Below are positions 10,638-22,611 of a stretch of DNA of 64,000 bases, piece after piece (position 1 is the first letter of the stretch; the number at the start of each line of letters is the position of its first letter). The stretch lies in the NCBI GenBank assembly GCA_018350325.1, contig JAEVLN010000001.1, forward strand, positions 1,105,501 through 1,169,500, in the 5' to 3' direction. Origin of the DNA: Globodera rostochiensis (lineage: Eukaryota; Nematoda; Chromadorea; Rhabditida; Heteroderidae). A program made the position numbers and the translations under genes. A model generated the notes under the pieces. That model had not been told where the DNA came from and did not search any database. It saw only the letters and a program-made list of their open reading frames with translations.

Positions 10638-13600
10638 ATGGTGCCAAGAATGTCTGTTTTGATTTCAAGATATTGTCTGATCACAAAACAAGTTCTTCGC
10701 AAGTTTCACAAAGCGCCATTTGAAATGGAGCCGTTGCCGCAATTCATTGACGAACGAAATCGGCTTTTTGACGATTTGATGGCCGTGCACAAGGCCGAGT
10801 TGGCTACAAAAGCTCGTGCACAAATTACGGTGACATTGCCGGACGGAAAAGCCGTCGATGGCATTTCCTGGGAGACGACGCCGTTGCAAATTGCGATAGG
10901 CATAAGCAAAGGGCTGGCAGACAAGACGGTGATCGCCAAGGTCAACGGCGAGGTTTGCAAAACATTTTTGTGCTCTAATTTAGGTTTTCCGAGTTTCGGG
11001 AATTGAATCCTGAAATAGGCTTCAAGAAATTTATGGAATTGGCTTAGGCATCAAAAAATTTCGCAGGTTTTCCGATTTTCGGAAATCAGTGCCTGAATAA
11101 TCGAAAATTTTTACAGAAATTTAAGGCTTGAGCTTCAAAAAAATTTATAGGATTCATCTCTTGCTTCAAAAAAATTTCGCTGCTTTACCAGAGTTTTGGA
11201 ATTAGATCCTGAATAATCAAAAATTTTCAAAAAATTTATGGAATTGGCTTAAGCATACAAAAATTTTCGCAGGTTTTCCGATTTTCGGGAATCAGTGCCT
11301 GAACAATCAAAAAATTTTTGAGTAATTTAAGGCTTGAGCTTCAAAAAAAAATGGGAGCCAGGGCTTGATGGGCTTCTAATTTGTTGTTTGTTTTTTTGCA
11401 CAGCTTTGGGACCTTGACCGTCCGTTGGAGTGCGACTCGACACTGAAGCTGATTTCGTTTGAGGACGACGAGGGCAAGCAGGTGTTCTGGCACAGTTCTG
11501 CCCACATTCTTGGCGAGGCATGCGAACGCTTTTGCGGTGTCCATTTGTGTTACGGGCCACCGGTGCAGGACGGCTTTTACTACGACATGCACATGCAAGG
11601 CGAAAAGGTTTTTATTGAGTTGAACCCTTTTTTTTTTGTTGAAAAAATGGAACTATATTAAATACGGGAAAAATGCTTTGAAAAGAGTGTGGAAATATTA
11701 TTTTTAAATCGGAAACAATTAAAATAGTCGATGACACTTAAAAATTCTAGAAATTTTGTTTAGAAAACCATTGCGCAAGACGACTTCCCGAAGCTGGAGG
11801 GAATCATCAGCGCCATCGTCAAGGACAAACAGCGCTTTGAACGACTCGAAATGCGCAAGGAGGACCTGCTAAAGATGTTCGCCTACAACGAGTTCAAGCA
11901 GCGCATTCTCAACGAAAAAGTGCAGACACCAACGACCACGGTTTACCGTTGCGGGCCACTTATTGGTGCGGTTTTTTTGGTGTTAAAGCTGCTGGACTCG
12001 TTCATTCATATTTAAATGCATTTTTTCATCCAGATCTGTGCCGTGGACCGCACGTTCGCGACACTGGCAAAGTTAAGGTGAGACTCCGTGAGATCGGTTT
12101 TTAGAAAATTGCATAAATTTAAAATGCTTAAACTTTTAAGAGCTTTAACAGTTAACAAAAACAAAAAAATTTCAGCAAAAACAACCCATTCAACCAAAAA
12201 AAATTTCAGGCCATCGCTGTCACAAAGGCCTCCTGCGCCCACTGGGAGGGCAATGTCAACGCGGAGCAGCTGCAGCGCGTCTACGGCATCTCCTTCCCGG
12301 ACACCAAACAGTTGAAGCAATGGCGCACATTGCAAGAGGAGGCGGCCAAGCGGGATCATCGAAAGTTGGGTCGGGACCAGGAGTTGTTTATCTTCCACCC
12401 GCTGAGCCCGGGCAGCGCTTTTTGGTACCCTAAGGGCACACACATTTACAACACACTGCTGACATTCATGCAACGGGAGTATCGCCAGAGGGGCTTCCAA
12501 GAGGTTGGTTGGTCTCCAATTCTGCTGGAGATTTTGGGCGAATTTAACCTTTAAATTAAATTTTTTAGGTGATTTCACCGAACATTTACAATGCAAAGTT
12601 GTGGGAACAGTCCGGACATTGGCACCATTACGCTGAAAATATGTTCAGGTAATGGCGACGGATGGAATAAATTCTTTAATCCAAAAATAATTTATTTTGC
12701 TCAATTTCAAAGGTTCGAAATTGAGAAGGAGCAGTTCGGGCTGAAGCCGATGAATTGTCCTGGACATTGTCTGATGTTCGACTACAAACCGCACGCATAC
12801 AATGAGTTGCCCATTCGATATGCCGACTTTGGTGTACTTCATCGGTATTGATTTTTTTAAAACAGCAAATCGATTGGGCCCCTAAAAAATTTAAGATTTT
12901 TATATTTGATCTCAAAAAGTGGAAAAAATATAAAAATAATTTTCTCCCTTTTAAGCAATGAGCTGAGCGGCGCTTTGTCCGGCATGACGCGCGTCCGTCG
13001 TTTTCAGCAAGATGATGCGCACATTTTTTGTCGAAAAGATCAAATTCTGTCGGAGATTTCGGGCTGTTTGGACTTCCTCAACTTTGTGTACGTGGACGTG
13101 TTCGGCTTCAGCTTCCGCCTCTTTCTGAGCACACGGCCTGAGGATGGCTATTTGGGCGACTTGGACACATGGAACACGGCGGAAGCGCAGCTGACCCAGG
13201 CGCTGGATGAGAGCGAGCTGAAGTGGGAGCTGAACCCGGGCGACGGGGCATTCTATGGGCCGAAGGTGTTTTTTTTTGGGTTATGTTAGGCATTTTTGTT
13301 TTTATTAAAAAAAAAATTTGGGTTAATTGAAACACTTTTTTGAAACATTGGAAGGAAGTCGAACCATTAATTATCATAAATTATTTGGTGAATTTTTCCT
13401 GCAGATTGACATTCAAATCAAAGACGCGCTGGGCAGGTACTGGCAATGCGCCACCATCCAATTGGACTTCCAGCTTCCGCAACGCTTTGATCTCACCTAC
13501 TTTGAGTAAGCTAATTAATGGAAATGGAAAAAATTGTTTAAATTGTTTTTGTTTGTCCATTTAAGTGAGAACAAAGAACGTCATCGACCGGTGATGATCC

Positions 13601-14277
13601 ATCGTGCCATACTGGGTTCAATTGAACGAATGGTCGCCATTTTGACGGAAAACTGTGCTGGAAAATGGCCCTTTTGGTTGTCGCCTCGTCAGGTGAGCGC
13701 GTTGTTTGAGCCCAATTTGAATCCCATGACACGCGTTGGGATTTTTTTTTATGAAATTTGTCTGGTCCGAGTCGAAACTCAGTAGTATATTTGAGCTAGT
13801 TTCTTTCTATTTAGGCAATGATCATTGTTGTGCACAAATCGGTGAGTGACTACGCGAGCAAGGTGTTCCGTCGCATATTTGACGCGGGCTTCGAAGTGGA
13901 GTTTGACGAGGACAGCCCGGACACGTTGAACAAGCGCATTCGGAATGCCCAGTTGGCCCAATTCAATTTCATTCTGGTGATCGGACAGCAGGAGAAGAAC
14001 AACGGCACAGTGAATGTGCGCACCAGGGATAATCAGGTCAGTTCAAGTCAAGTCGTATTGTTATGTTAGTTCAGTCATTCAACGAATTTGCTCAATTTGA
14101 TTTTGATGAACGCTTTTTTCCGAATTAAAGGTGCGTGGTGAAATTGCTGTGGAGGCGCTCATCCACAAGTTCAAGCAGTTTCGTGACACTTTTGCCCAGG
14201 ACACGGAAAGTGCCGAGACATTTGAAGATTCAAAGGAGCCGCCGCAGAAGGAAAATGTTGTGGACGAATCAAAATAG
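10638..14277 (+). CDS. tars-1: threonyl-tRNA synthetase, cytosolic and probably mitochondrial
   Basis: Ligates threonine to tRNA-Thr. Twelve exons keep phase throughout (725 aa): 10638-10952, 11404-11607, 11764-11965, 12034-12077, 12210-12503, 12569-12648, 12713-12844, 12956-13265, 13405-13505, 13566-13692, 13815-14036 and 14131-14277. Order: an N-terminal basic stretch, a TGS domain (about 60-130), the editing/SAD domain with HSSAH (about 135-139) and DLCRGPH, the class II core with NCPGHC (zinc Cys), motif 2 [14 protein letters not shown] with QDDAH (zinc His), motif 3 around [13 protein letters not shown] (zinc His), and an anticodon-binding domain. The editing and zinc ligands are all present, so the enzyme looks functional. 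Residues 1-29 are rich in Arg/Lys and hydrophobics with no acidic residue until E29, like a mitochondrial presequence; a second Met at codon 30 (10725) could start the cytosolic form. Intron 1 is internally repetitive. Confidence 0.96.
10980..11345 (+). repeat. roughly 200-bp tandem duplication inside ThrRS intron 1
   Basis: Segments such as ggttttccgattttcgg, tggaattggctta and aaggcttgagcttcaaaaaa occur twice or more in the same order at a period of about 200 bp, showing a diverged tandem duplication that enlarged intron 1. Confidence 0.7.
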
Positions 14278-14467
14278 GGGTTTGTGGATGGCTTTGTTGG
14301 CACAATTTTATGACGGGTTTATTTTCCCTTCCCATTCTGTTTTTGTTGTCCCAATAATGTCCGGGATGATTTTTTTTTGGTTGAAATGTTTCCATTAAGT
14401 GATTCCCATCAGCGAATTGTGAGACAAAAATGTGTGCGTTTGTGTGTAATAATTATGTTTTTTTTTC

Positions 14468-14473
14468 AATAAA
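14468..14473 (+). terminator. polyadenylation signal for ThrRS
   Basis: AATAAA, about 190 bp downstream of the ThrRS stop, on the sense strand and in a T-rich context. Confidence 0.6.
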
Positions 14474-15094
14474 TCTTTGAGGGATTTTTAGTTAGGAATA
14501 CTTTTGACACCATTTGGTGCTGAACTGTGAGGTAATAGTGTCCTTTATGGCCTTACAAAAAAAATTTAAAAAAAATGTTTTGCGTTCTCTGCTGAGAAGA
14601 CTCGTCGAGGTCACTGATGACAAGTTTTGTCCGGTTAAAAGAAATATATTTCTGGTTCAACCAATTGAATTGGGGGGGGGGGGGGTGCTTTGACGGGTGT
14701 AAATTTTGGCGATTTTACGTTATTGAATTGTTTTTATAAATATTCTGAATCATTTTTTTTGAAAAAAAACTCCCACATTAACCCTTTTTTTTGTTTCTCT
14801 CGGGCCCGCCTCTTTCTCTCTACTCTCTTTTGTTTGTTTTTTGGGTTTACCAAATCAATTCCACTCCCCCACCGCTGTTCTCTCTCTCTCCCCTATTAGA
14901 TTGCCTCTGGCAATGCACACAAATTGCCCAAGGGGAAAGGCATGGGATGAAGCGCCCATAGATGGGAGTGTAGACAGACAGACCCCCGAGGGCAACTTTC
15001 GATGGCATTCAGCAGATGACACCGGCGGCGGGGGGGGGGGAGGATGAACGCCACAATAATCAACAAAATGCATCCGCAACTGTACACTTTAAGT

Positions 15095-15272
15095 TAGGGT
15101 TGTTGGCAATCGGTTAACCGAACCGAAAACAAAAACCGGCTTTTTTGGCCCAAAAGTCAAAACCGGGGGTCGGAAACCCGGCTTTTTTGGCCCAAAAACC
15201 GAAAACCGGGGGTCGAAAAACCGAAACCGAAAACCGGTACCCCCGGTTTAAAGCCAACCGCCAACAACCCTA
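15095..15272. mobile_element. 178-bp hAT-like MITE (TAGGGTTG family)
   Basis: Termini TAGGGTTGTTGGC and GCCAACAACCCTA are nearly perfect inverted repeats. The interior alternates gaaaaccgg and cccaaaa motifs that can fold back. The flanks ctttaagt (15087-15094) and cttttagt (15273-15280) are a 7/8 duplication. Confidence 0.8.
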
Positions 15273-15584
15273 CTTTTAGTCATTCATATCCGTTTTTTGC
15301 AAGCAAAATTGATTGTTCAGCTGTCTGTCACTAAACGCTACTAAATTAGGGCCAATAAAAGTCCGGCCCGAATTTGACTGCCATCCGCCGTCCGTCTGTA
15401 GCGCCTACGGCAAGTGGCCATTCTGTGAAAATGCCCCCCCCCCTCGATGCAGCCATCCCCCCGGGGCCCCCTTTTTCGCCAACTCCGTCCGTCCCATCCC
15501 CCACGGCGCCACACCCTCCCCCATTCCACTTCTTATTCCCTCTTCGACCTATCGCTTTCTTCCTCATCAACTTCTGCTGATCAC

Positions 15585-15730
15585 TAGTGATGCACGAGAG
15601 TCTCGGTTTCGAGTCTCGATACGAGAAATTTCTCGGGTTTTTTGGGTCTCGATCTCGGTCTCGAGTCTCGGTGTCATTTCTCGGTCTCGATTCTCGAGTC
15701 TCGGTAAATTTTGGGTCTGGTGCATCACTA
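15585..15730. mobile_element. 146-bp hAT-like MITE with perfect 8-bp TSD
   Basis: Ends TAGTGATGCACGAGA and TCTGGTGCATCACTA are inverted repeats (14/15). The flanks ctgatcac at 15577-15584 and 15731-15738 are identical. The interior is built of tctcgg and gagtctcg repeats, shared in style with the TAGAG family elsewhere in the window. Confidence 0.88.
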
Positions 15731-17044
15731 CTGATCACCCCATTCGCATCCCAAAATTGTGTCCAGCAGTCCGCCCATTCCATTCCGTTCATTATTCATC
15801 CACTCGCCGCCATCGTGCCCGTCCCGTCCCTTCCCCTAACATCGAGCAAAGAAAGTTATCTTCTCTTCTACTCACTGATTCTTCTTTCTGTATTGTCCAT
15901 CCATTCATCACCTGCTGAAGAGGAGGAGCAACAACCTGTTCTCCAGCACGAGAAGAGGAAGAGGAAGAAGAGCTTTCGTCCCCCCAATGCATTTGTTTAT
16001 TCAAATAAGCTCTTCCAATCATCCCCCGGGGGGAAAGGGGCGCATTGTCTTGTCCCCCCCCCCTCCCTCCTCTCTTTTCTGTCCATTTGGCCATTCTTTG
16101 CGGTCCGCCCCCCCCGTCGTCTGGCCATATTAGTCCATCCATTCTTCCCCACAAGAACTCTTTCTTTCCATCCAGCTGCTCTTTCTTTTCTCTTTTCTTT
16201 ATCCCCTCCTTTTCATCATTCCTTCGCCTCCTCTCTTTCTTCACCAAGGCCCATTAATCGTCGTGTACCCCCCCCCCCCCCCTCAATTCTGTGGTCAGCC
16301 AGCAGCAGCCCTTTTCCTCCATTCCTTTTCAAATCGTTATTCTTCTTCCAATTGATTAACCAGAGTTAGGTGGTAGAAACTTCTTTCCCCCCCCCCCTCC
16401 CCCAATTTGTTAACTTTTTTATGCCTCATTTCCCCCTTTTGTCGTCAAGTTTATTTTAAATTAATTGTTTTATGTGCCCTCCGGCTAAATTCCCATGCAT
16501 TGCTTGCCTCACAGAATTATCGGATGGATTTTTCCTTTTACAACAATAAATTTCCGGTAACGATAATTAGTGTACATAAAGCGGCGCCCTTTTACCGTTA
16601 TTGCAAAGTGTTCGCATTTGCCCCGCACATTAAAATTTGAATGGAATTACGACGGATTAATTGCATAATTAGCCGGCAATTCAATACACAAAACAGAGGG
16701 GGCAAAAAACCTTTTCCACTCCCAATTCATTGCCCCCCCAGCGCCCCTGCCCAATATTATCGCTTTTACGTCACCCCTTTCGTTTCCTTCCCTTTTACGT
16801 AGTCCCCCCCCCCCCCGTTTATGTACACACAAAATGCTACTGACGGAAGGAAGGAAACCCGTTTGTTTCCCGCACCCGCCTCTCATGCTCATGCTCATCA
16901 TCATCATCATTATTATCATCAATTGTTGCAGTCATAAAAAGCCCAATTATATTTATACACCTAATTACTTCTTTTTTTTAATTGTACGGCCGCGCTATTC
17001 ACTCACATCCGTGTGCCGACAAAATCCCGACCCGACAAAACACC

Positions 17045-17330
17045 GACTGCTCAGAAAATGACAACACACCGACTCCCCCTCCCCCATGCCCCCCAAAAAA
17101 TGACAGAACACCGACTCCCTCAAAACATGACAGAACACCGACTTCCCAAAAAAATGACAAAACACCGACTCCCCCAAAACATGACAGAACACCGACTTCC
17201 CAAAAAAATGACAAAACACCGACTCCCCCAAAACATGACAGAACACCGACTTCCCAAAAAAATGACAAAACACCGACTCCCTCAAAACATGACAGAACAC
17301 CGACTCCCCAAAAAAATGGCAAAACACTTT
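17045..17330. repeat. 27-bp minisatellite
   Basis: Tandem units of the type acaccgactccc plus aaaaaatgacaaa (about 27 bp), about 10 copies alternating between two variants. Because 27 is a multiple of 3 and the unit lacks stops on several frames, it produces spurious repetitive ORFs on both strands. Confidence 0.9.
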
Positions 17331-17832
17331 TTTAATCATTTTTATAACAGTTGGTGTTTTGTCATTTTTTTTTTGGAGGAATTAAGTATTAAATTCTAGT
17401 TTCATGACATCACTTTCCACTTGTCCCTTACCAAAAAAATTTCTCGGCACTTTCTGTCACCATTTGCTCCTTTTCATTTATTTAAATTGCATTAATTAGC
17501 TCCAGTCCTCCACCCCCCCCCCCAAGCCGTCTATGCATTTCCTGCGTCCTCTAATCCCTTTAAGCCCACCAAATCCCTTTAAGCCACCAAATCCCCTCAA
17601 GCATTTTATGTTCGCGCAAAAATTGATTCATTTCATGGCCTAGTCAATGCTCTTTCAACTTCGTTTTTTCAGTCTCTCAATTTTGGTGTCAATTTTTGGG
17701 TTCGAGTCGCGCAATAAATTCGTTTCAATTCAAAAAATATTCCCCCTTTTTTTGTTTGTTTGGTAGGAGAACAAAATGCCTTCGCTTTCGGCACGTCCTC
17801 CTCATCCTTTGGTCACATAAATTTGGGGGGCC

Positions 17833-20800
17833 ATGAGCTCGGCGCAGGGCAAGGCGGCGGCGGCGGTGGCCCGTCCACATGTGCCGTTACGGCGAGTGTT
17901 GCCGAAGGGGACGACGGAAGCGGCGGACACTTCGGTTGGCATTGGCACTACTAAAGTTCGGACTTGAGGGACCGATCGAGATTCGTTCGAGATCACTGAA
18001 AATCTCGGTAAAATTCGTCGACCGAGAATTTCGATCAGTCCGATCTCTAAGGACGACCCGGTAGCTCAGTGGAAGAGCTGCCCACGGATTGGGTGAAGGT
18101 CGTGGGTTCGAGTCCCATCCGCGGGTTTACCCTGTTTTGAGCCTATCTTTACTCTGCCGACACAGTGAAATATAGCCCCGATCATCTGATCTGATCGGAA
18201 AGTCCATTAATATCTTTTACCAAGCACAGGTTGCTCAGCACCGTGCCGACCATCCGTTGTTGTTCACCTCCGTATCGGTGCAGCCCGGCCGCCACAGCGG
18301 TACTGCTCCAGCTCCGCTGGTGGCTGCTCAGCAACGAATCAGTCTGCCCATTCAACAGAAAAAGTCATCCTCACCACAACAGCAGCAGCAGCCTGCAACA
18401 ACAGCAACAAGTGCCAGCTCGTTGGCCGACTCTTGCTACTCAAGCAGTTCAGATGGTGGGAAAATTGATGCGATAATATGTAGGAGCAAGAGCATCTTGA
18501 GGATCGGTCCGCTGCTGATCGGATTCTGTTCATTGTGCTCCCGGCTGATCATTGATCAAATCCCGGATAATTGCAACAAAAAAAAGGCTAGCACAGAGTC
18601 TCGATTCGTGTTCTCGACTTCAAAACCGCCGACTGAGTCCCGGTCCCATCCGAGCTCCAGTCTTCGAGACTCATTTTGGCCCATTTAACATTTTGTTGTT
18701 GTTAAGGTGAGCAACAACAACAACATTTGCTGCTGTCGAGTGAAATCAGCGACTGCAGCAGCCCATCTGCTTGTGATGGTGGACATGGCCAAGCGGAAGA
18801 GCCACGCCTTCGACCCGTACTGCAGGAGGGCTGCAACGGCAGCGCCGGAGGCGGCTGTGCCGTCGGCAACTCGCAAAATGCTGCCGCTACTGATGCGCAA
18901 TTGGTGGAGTTCGCCACACGTCTGGGGTACACCGAAGACGATTTGCGGACGGTGCTGCGACAACTGGAACCCGGTGATGCTCATCATCAACAGCCGGTGC
19001 GTTACTTAATTTTAAATTTGTTTGAAATTAGGTAAGTTAACATTTAAATCTTTTTGTTCAAGGATCGCGTGCTGTGCGAGCTGATCAAGTTGGGCCGTCA
19101 GCAGCGTCAGCAACAATCGCCGCCGCCAGCGTCCTCATCATGCGCAAGCAGTGCTCGACGAACATCCGCCGCCGCGCAACGACAACAGATCGAGTTCAGG
19201 ATGGAACAGGAACAACTGCAGTCAAAGCTGCGTCCAATTGTGGTGGACGGCAGCAACATTGCGATGACGTCAGTTGTTGAACGCTTTGGGAAGGATCCAT
19301 AAACCAAACACCAATTGAACGGGTCCAAAAAATTGAACAAGAAAATCTCGAAACTCAAAAATTTAAATTTGAAAAAAAATGTAATAGGGACACGGAGAAC
19401 AGAGAACTGGGCAAAATTACACCGTTCACGGAGTCCCAAATCCAACAAAATCGGTTGGTTTGGCGCATTTCTGCATATCCAAAAGTCTTTTGGTATGCGA
19501 ACTATTGGAAATCAACTAATGCGCGCTACTTAAGAGAATAGAACCCAAGGCAGAAAGTGGCTTCAATTTAAAACATTAACCACTGAGCCATAGAAACCAT
19601 TATAATTGGTTGATCGGAATGGAATGAAAATGCGGAAATTTTTGAGAAAAAAATTTGGAAAATTCTCTGATTTTTCCAAAAAACAAAAATCCGGGATTTG
19701 GGGGGGGGGCAGATACTCTTTGAAATTCTCTGCACGAATTCGGGCTGGCCGTTCCCCCTAACTGAGCCATTGAAACCATAGAAATGGCCGATCAGATTGG
19801 AATGAATATGTGGCACTTTTCGAGAAAAAAATTCGGATTTTTTCAAAAAAAAAATTCCGAGATTTGGCGGGAGGGGCAAATACTCCCTAAATCTCTGCAG
19901 GATTTCAACCCGGCCGATCCAACAAATTATAGGCCCCCTAATTAGTTTGATTCTCTGTGTTCAAACCCCCAACCGTTTAAGCCATGGCAACAAAACGGTG
20001 TTCGCCTGCGGCGGCATCCGCGAATGTGTCCAATTCTTTGTGCGCCGTGGCCACACTGACATTCTGGTATTTGTGCCGCACTTCCGACGGGAACAGCCCC
20101 GTGCCGACTCGCCCATCGTGGACCAGCACATTCTGTTGGAGTTGGAGGCCGAGCGACGGCTCGTGTGGACACCGAGCAGGCGAGTGTGAGTTGAATTGTG
20201 TGATGTTGGGAGGGGGGAGGACAGGGATCTCAGAATGTCCTATTTTTATGGCAAATGCCATGCCATAAAGGATCAGCTGGCTGATCGATCAGACATTTTG
20301 ACTTTGACCAGAAGGGGCCAATAGCGAAAAATGGCAAAATAGTCACCAAAAATTAGCTGACAAGGTTTTTAAGTTGGTTTTAAGTGCTAGAATCAGACTT
20401 TGTTGTTAACAAACAAAATTTAATTCCTTTCGATCTTTAAGGGCATGTTGGCAACAAAAAAAAGAGTCGATTTTATTTTTCGTGCATATCTCGCCAATAT
20501 AAAGCCGCAGAAAAAATAACCAAAAGACTCGAAATCCGATCGATCCCTATTGATCAGTGCCATTTGAGGGGGTTGGAGGGAGGGGGGGAGTCCAAAGGGC
20601 TGATCGATCCGACATTTTGACTTTGATCAGTGCCATTTGAGGGGGTTGGAGGGAGGGGAGGGGAGTCCAAAGGATCGGCTGACTGATCGATCAGACATTT
20701 TGACTTTGATTAATGGCCATTTCAGAGCCGGCCGGCGCATTGTGTGCCATGACGACCGCTACATTCTGAAGACGGCCACGGAGAAGCAGGCGGTGATTGT

Positions 20801-22115
20801 GTCCAACGACGAATATCGCGATTTGGTGCGCGAGAATCCGCGATGGCGCGTGGTGGTGGAGCATTTGTTGCTGATGTACAGCTTCGTGGACGGAAAGTGC
20901 GTGGAGCAAGGCGAATTGCTCGAGAACGGACGGACACAGAAACACTCTCGAGTTTTTAGGTTCATGCCACCGGATGATCCCCTGGGGCGGCGAGGCCCCA
21001 ACTTGGACCTGTTCTTGACTTTTGCGCACACGCCGTTGAGTGCGCAGCTGTGCCCGTACGCAAAAAAGTGCACATACGGCAACAAATGCAAGTGAGTGCA
21101 CCACCAAAATGCCATGAATGCATAAGTGCCAGATTTGATTTCAACCAATTTTTGGCGCCTCTGCTTGATCTATGCTAATGATTTGCGCTTCCCTTTAAGG
21201 TATTTTCACCCGGAGCGACCGAACGGCGTTTGGGTCAGTGTAACTGATCGACTGATCACCGGAAGGGGCAACAACGATGTTGGCACAGAGAATGCAAAAC
21301 AATTGCTGACCGCAAGTGAGTGTAGTGTCAAGTTTGGCAACAAAACATCCCCCCCCCTTCGGCACAGGACCTTCAATGATTGCAGAGCATTCCCAGAGGC
21401 AAAATGCCAAGCTGCTGTTGTCTACGGCACGGCACACTAGTGTGGGCCGAACTCGGTCACTGAACTGCGGCGCTGCTGCACTTGCCGAAGTAGCACCAAC
21501 AACAGATGATCAACAACAACAACGGCATCAAAGGGATGAGGACAAAGGGCAACTGCAGCCGTTGTTGCTGTCCCCACCGTTCTTGCACAACCACGCTCAT
21601 TTGTCACTGTTCCGTCTCGAGTCAAGCCCCGCGGGGCAGCACTCCGTTCGGCTCCCAGTTCCCGCTGCCACAATCACTCATCAGCACCACCAGTCTCATT
21701 CCCAACTTTCGCGCATCCTCTCCGCTCCTGCACCCATCGGACACCACCAGCAGCCGCCCAAGCAGCATATGTACTCGCCGAGCACCGCGGTGTGGGGCAA
21801 CTGCGAGTTCAGCCTGATTAGTGGAGGAGGAGGAGGTGGAGCAGCACAAAGTATCAAATTTGGATAGAAAATTGATTGTCATTCTTCTGTACAGCTTTAG
21901 CTCCTTCGGCAACAGCAGTTGTGAGCGCCATGCCCTTAGGCAATGCCATGGAACAACAGCAGCAACGTGTTCAGTACCATTTGTGCCAGCTGTTCCCCGA
22001 GGCGACAGTGTTGGCCGTGATGGGTGCGCACCCAAAGGAGACGGATGCCCAGCGGTTGTGCCAACGGATCATCGCTTTTCAGAAGGGATTTGCTGACAAC
22101 GATGGGGCACAATGA
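17833..22115 (+). CDS. rege-1: Regnase/ZC3H12-type endoribonuclease (REGE-1 homologue)
   Basis: Predicted cytoplasmic mRNA-decay RNase. Nine exons join in phase (731 aa): 17833-17934, 18230-18455, 18707-18996, 19063-19268, 19982-20185, 20726-21091, 21200-21315, 21386-21850 and 21895-22115. Domains: a Gln/Ser-rich N-terminus, a UBA-like segment (VEFATRLGY), and a Zc3h12a PIN/NYN nuclease with the first acidic residue in [13 protein letters not shown], then [25 protein letters not shown], and CHDDRY with the paired catalytic Asp. A CCCH zinc finger of spacing C-x5-C-x5-C-x3-H follows, then a Gln/His-rich linker and a conserved C-terminal helix bundle ([16 protein letters not shown]). All catalytic acids are present, so activity is expected. 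C. elegans REGE-1 degrades ets-4 mRNA and controls fat; the same role here is inference. The start exon is the least certain part: it is chosen by phase and by the first ATG in frame. Introns 1, 4 and 5 carry repeats. Confidence 0.9.
17952..18049. mobile_element. hAT-like MITE copy (TAGAG/TAAAG family) in rege-1 intron 1
   Basis: Starts TAAAGTTCGGACTTGAGG and ends CAGTCCGATCTCTA, with the family core gaccgatcgagat and ctcggtaaaattcgtcg. It is alignable to the copies at 39091 and 40015, which have clean TSDs. No clear duplication flanks this copy. Confidence 0.65.
18056..18127 (+). tRNA. tRNA-like sequence (pseudo-tRNA or SINE head)
   Basis: An A-box tagctcagtgga (18062-18073) and a perfect B-box ggttcgagtcc (18105-18115) are spaced as in a tRNA. 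The D stem GCTC/GAGC and T stem GTGGG/CCCAT form. The acceptor arms (acccgg against ccgcgggt) pair only with a one-base gap, and the anticodon stem relies on wobbles with a loop lacking U33. It therefore looks like a degenerate tRNA or tRNA-derived SINE rather than a working tRNA. It lies in intron 1 of rege-1, only 6 bp after the MITE end. Confidence 0.5.
19580..19925 (+). repeat. two diverged 170-bp direct repeats in rege-1 intron 4
   Basis: Each copy runs from a ctgagccat..gaaacca segment through ggaatgaa..atg and a gagaaaaaaatt..g segment to gggatttgg or gagatttgg, then a G-rich tract and atactc, then tctctgca. They are in tandem, share perhaps three quarters of their bases, and have no coding potential. 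Confidence 0.75.
20270..20712 (+). repeat. 75-bp direct repeats in rege-1 intron 5
   Basis: The segment gatcagtgccatttgaggggg plus a G-rich tract plus gatcgatc..gacattttgactttga occurs twice in tandem (about 20555-20712). A further partial copy lies at about 20270-20315. Confidence 0.75.
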
Positions 22116-22611
22116 AAGTGATCGGGCCCCGGCTCAGATTTGTCTGATGACAAAAAATTATGACGAGACAATTTTTACATTTTAATGTTTGATTATTTTG
22201 TTCCCTTTTCTACGTGTTGTGTACGACCCATTTTTGAGGTCCATTTTCCTCAACCAAAACTCTGAAAGTACTCCAATGTTTGTGGCAACATTAAAGATTG
22301 ATCGAAAAAATATTTGATCAGTAAGGTGGTGGTAATGGTTGAATAACCACACCCATGGCGTGGTTAACCGGTGGTAAATGAAGACCAGCATGGTCACTTA
22401 ACCAGGCTGTTGTGTTAAGAACAAACTGGTAAAGAATGGAACACGTGTGATACAACAATATTTTAACATGAAACTACATTTACAAAATATGTTATTGAAT
22501 ACATAGAAATATATGTACAGAATTACATAAAAATATATTTACAAAATATAGTACAGAATTACATATAAATATTTACGAAATATGGTACAGAATTTTACAT
22601 ACAATATATAA

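Larger units (their letters stand above)
14480..17820. other. intergenic region, pyrimidine-rich with MITEs
   Basis: It holds two MITEs and a 27-bp minisatellite (listed separately) and plus-strand CT-rich tracts at 14.8-16.4 kb with many C runs of 8-17 bases. Long ORFs here are low-complexity Ser/Pro/Phe artefacts. I see no supported coding exon. Confidence 0.5.

Noticed and set aside
16995..17399. Cys/Phe-rich repeat ORFs resembling a small secreted repeat protein
   Set aside because: The frame follows a 27-bp minisatellite, and equivalent ORFs exist on both strands.
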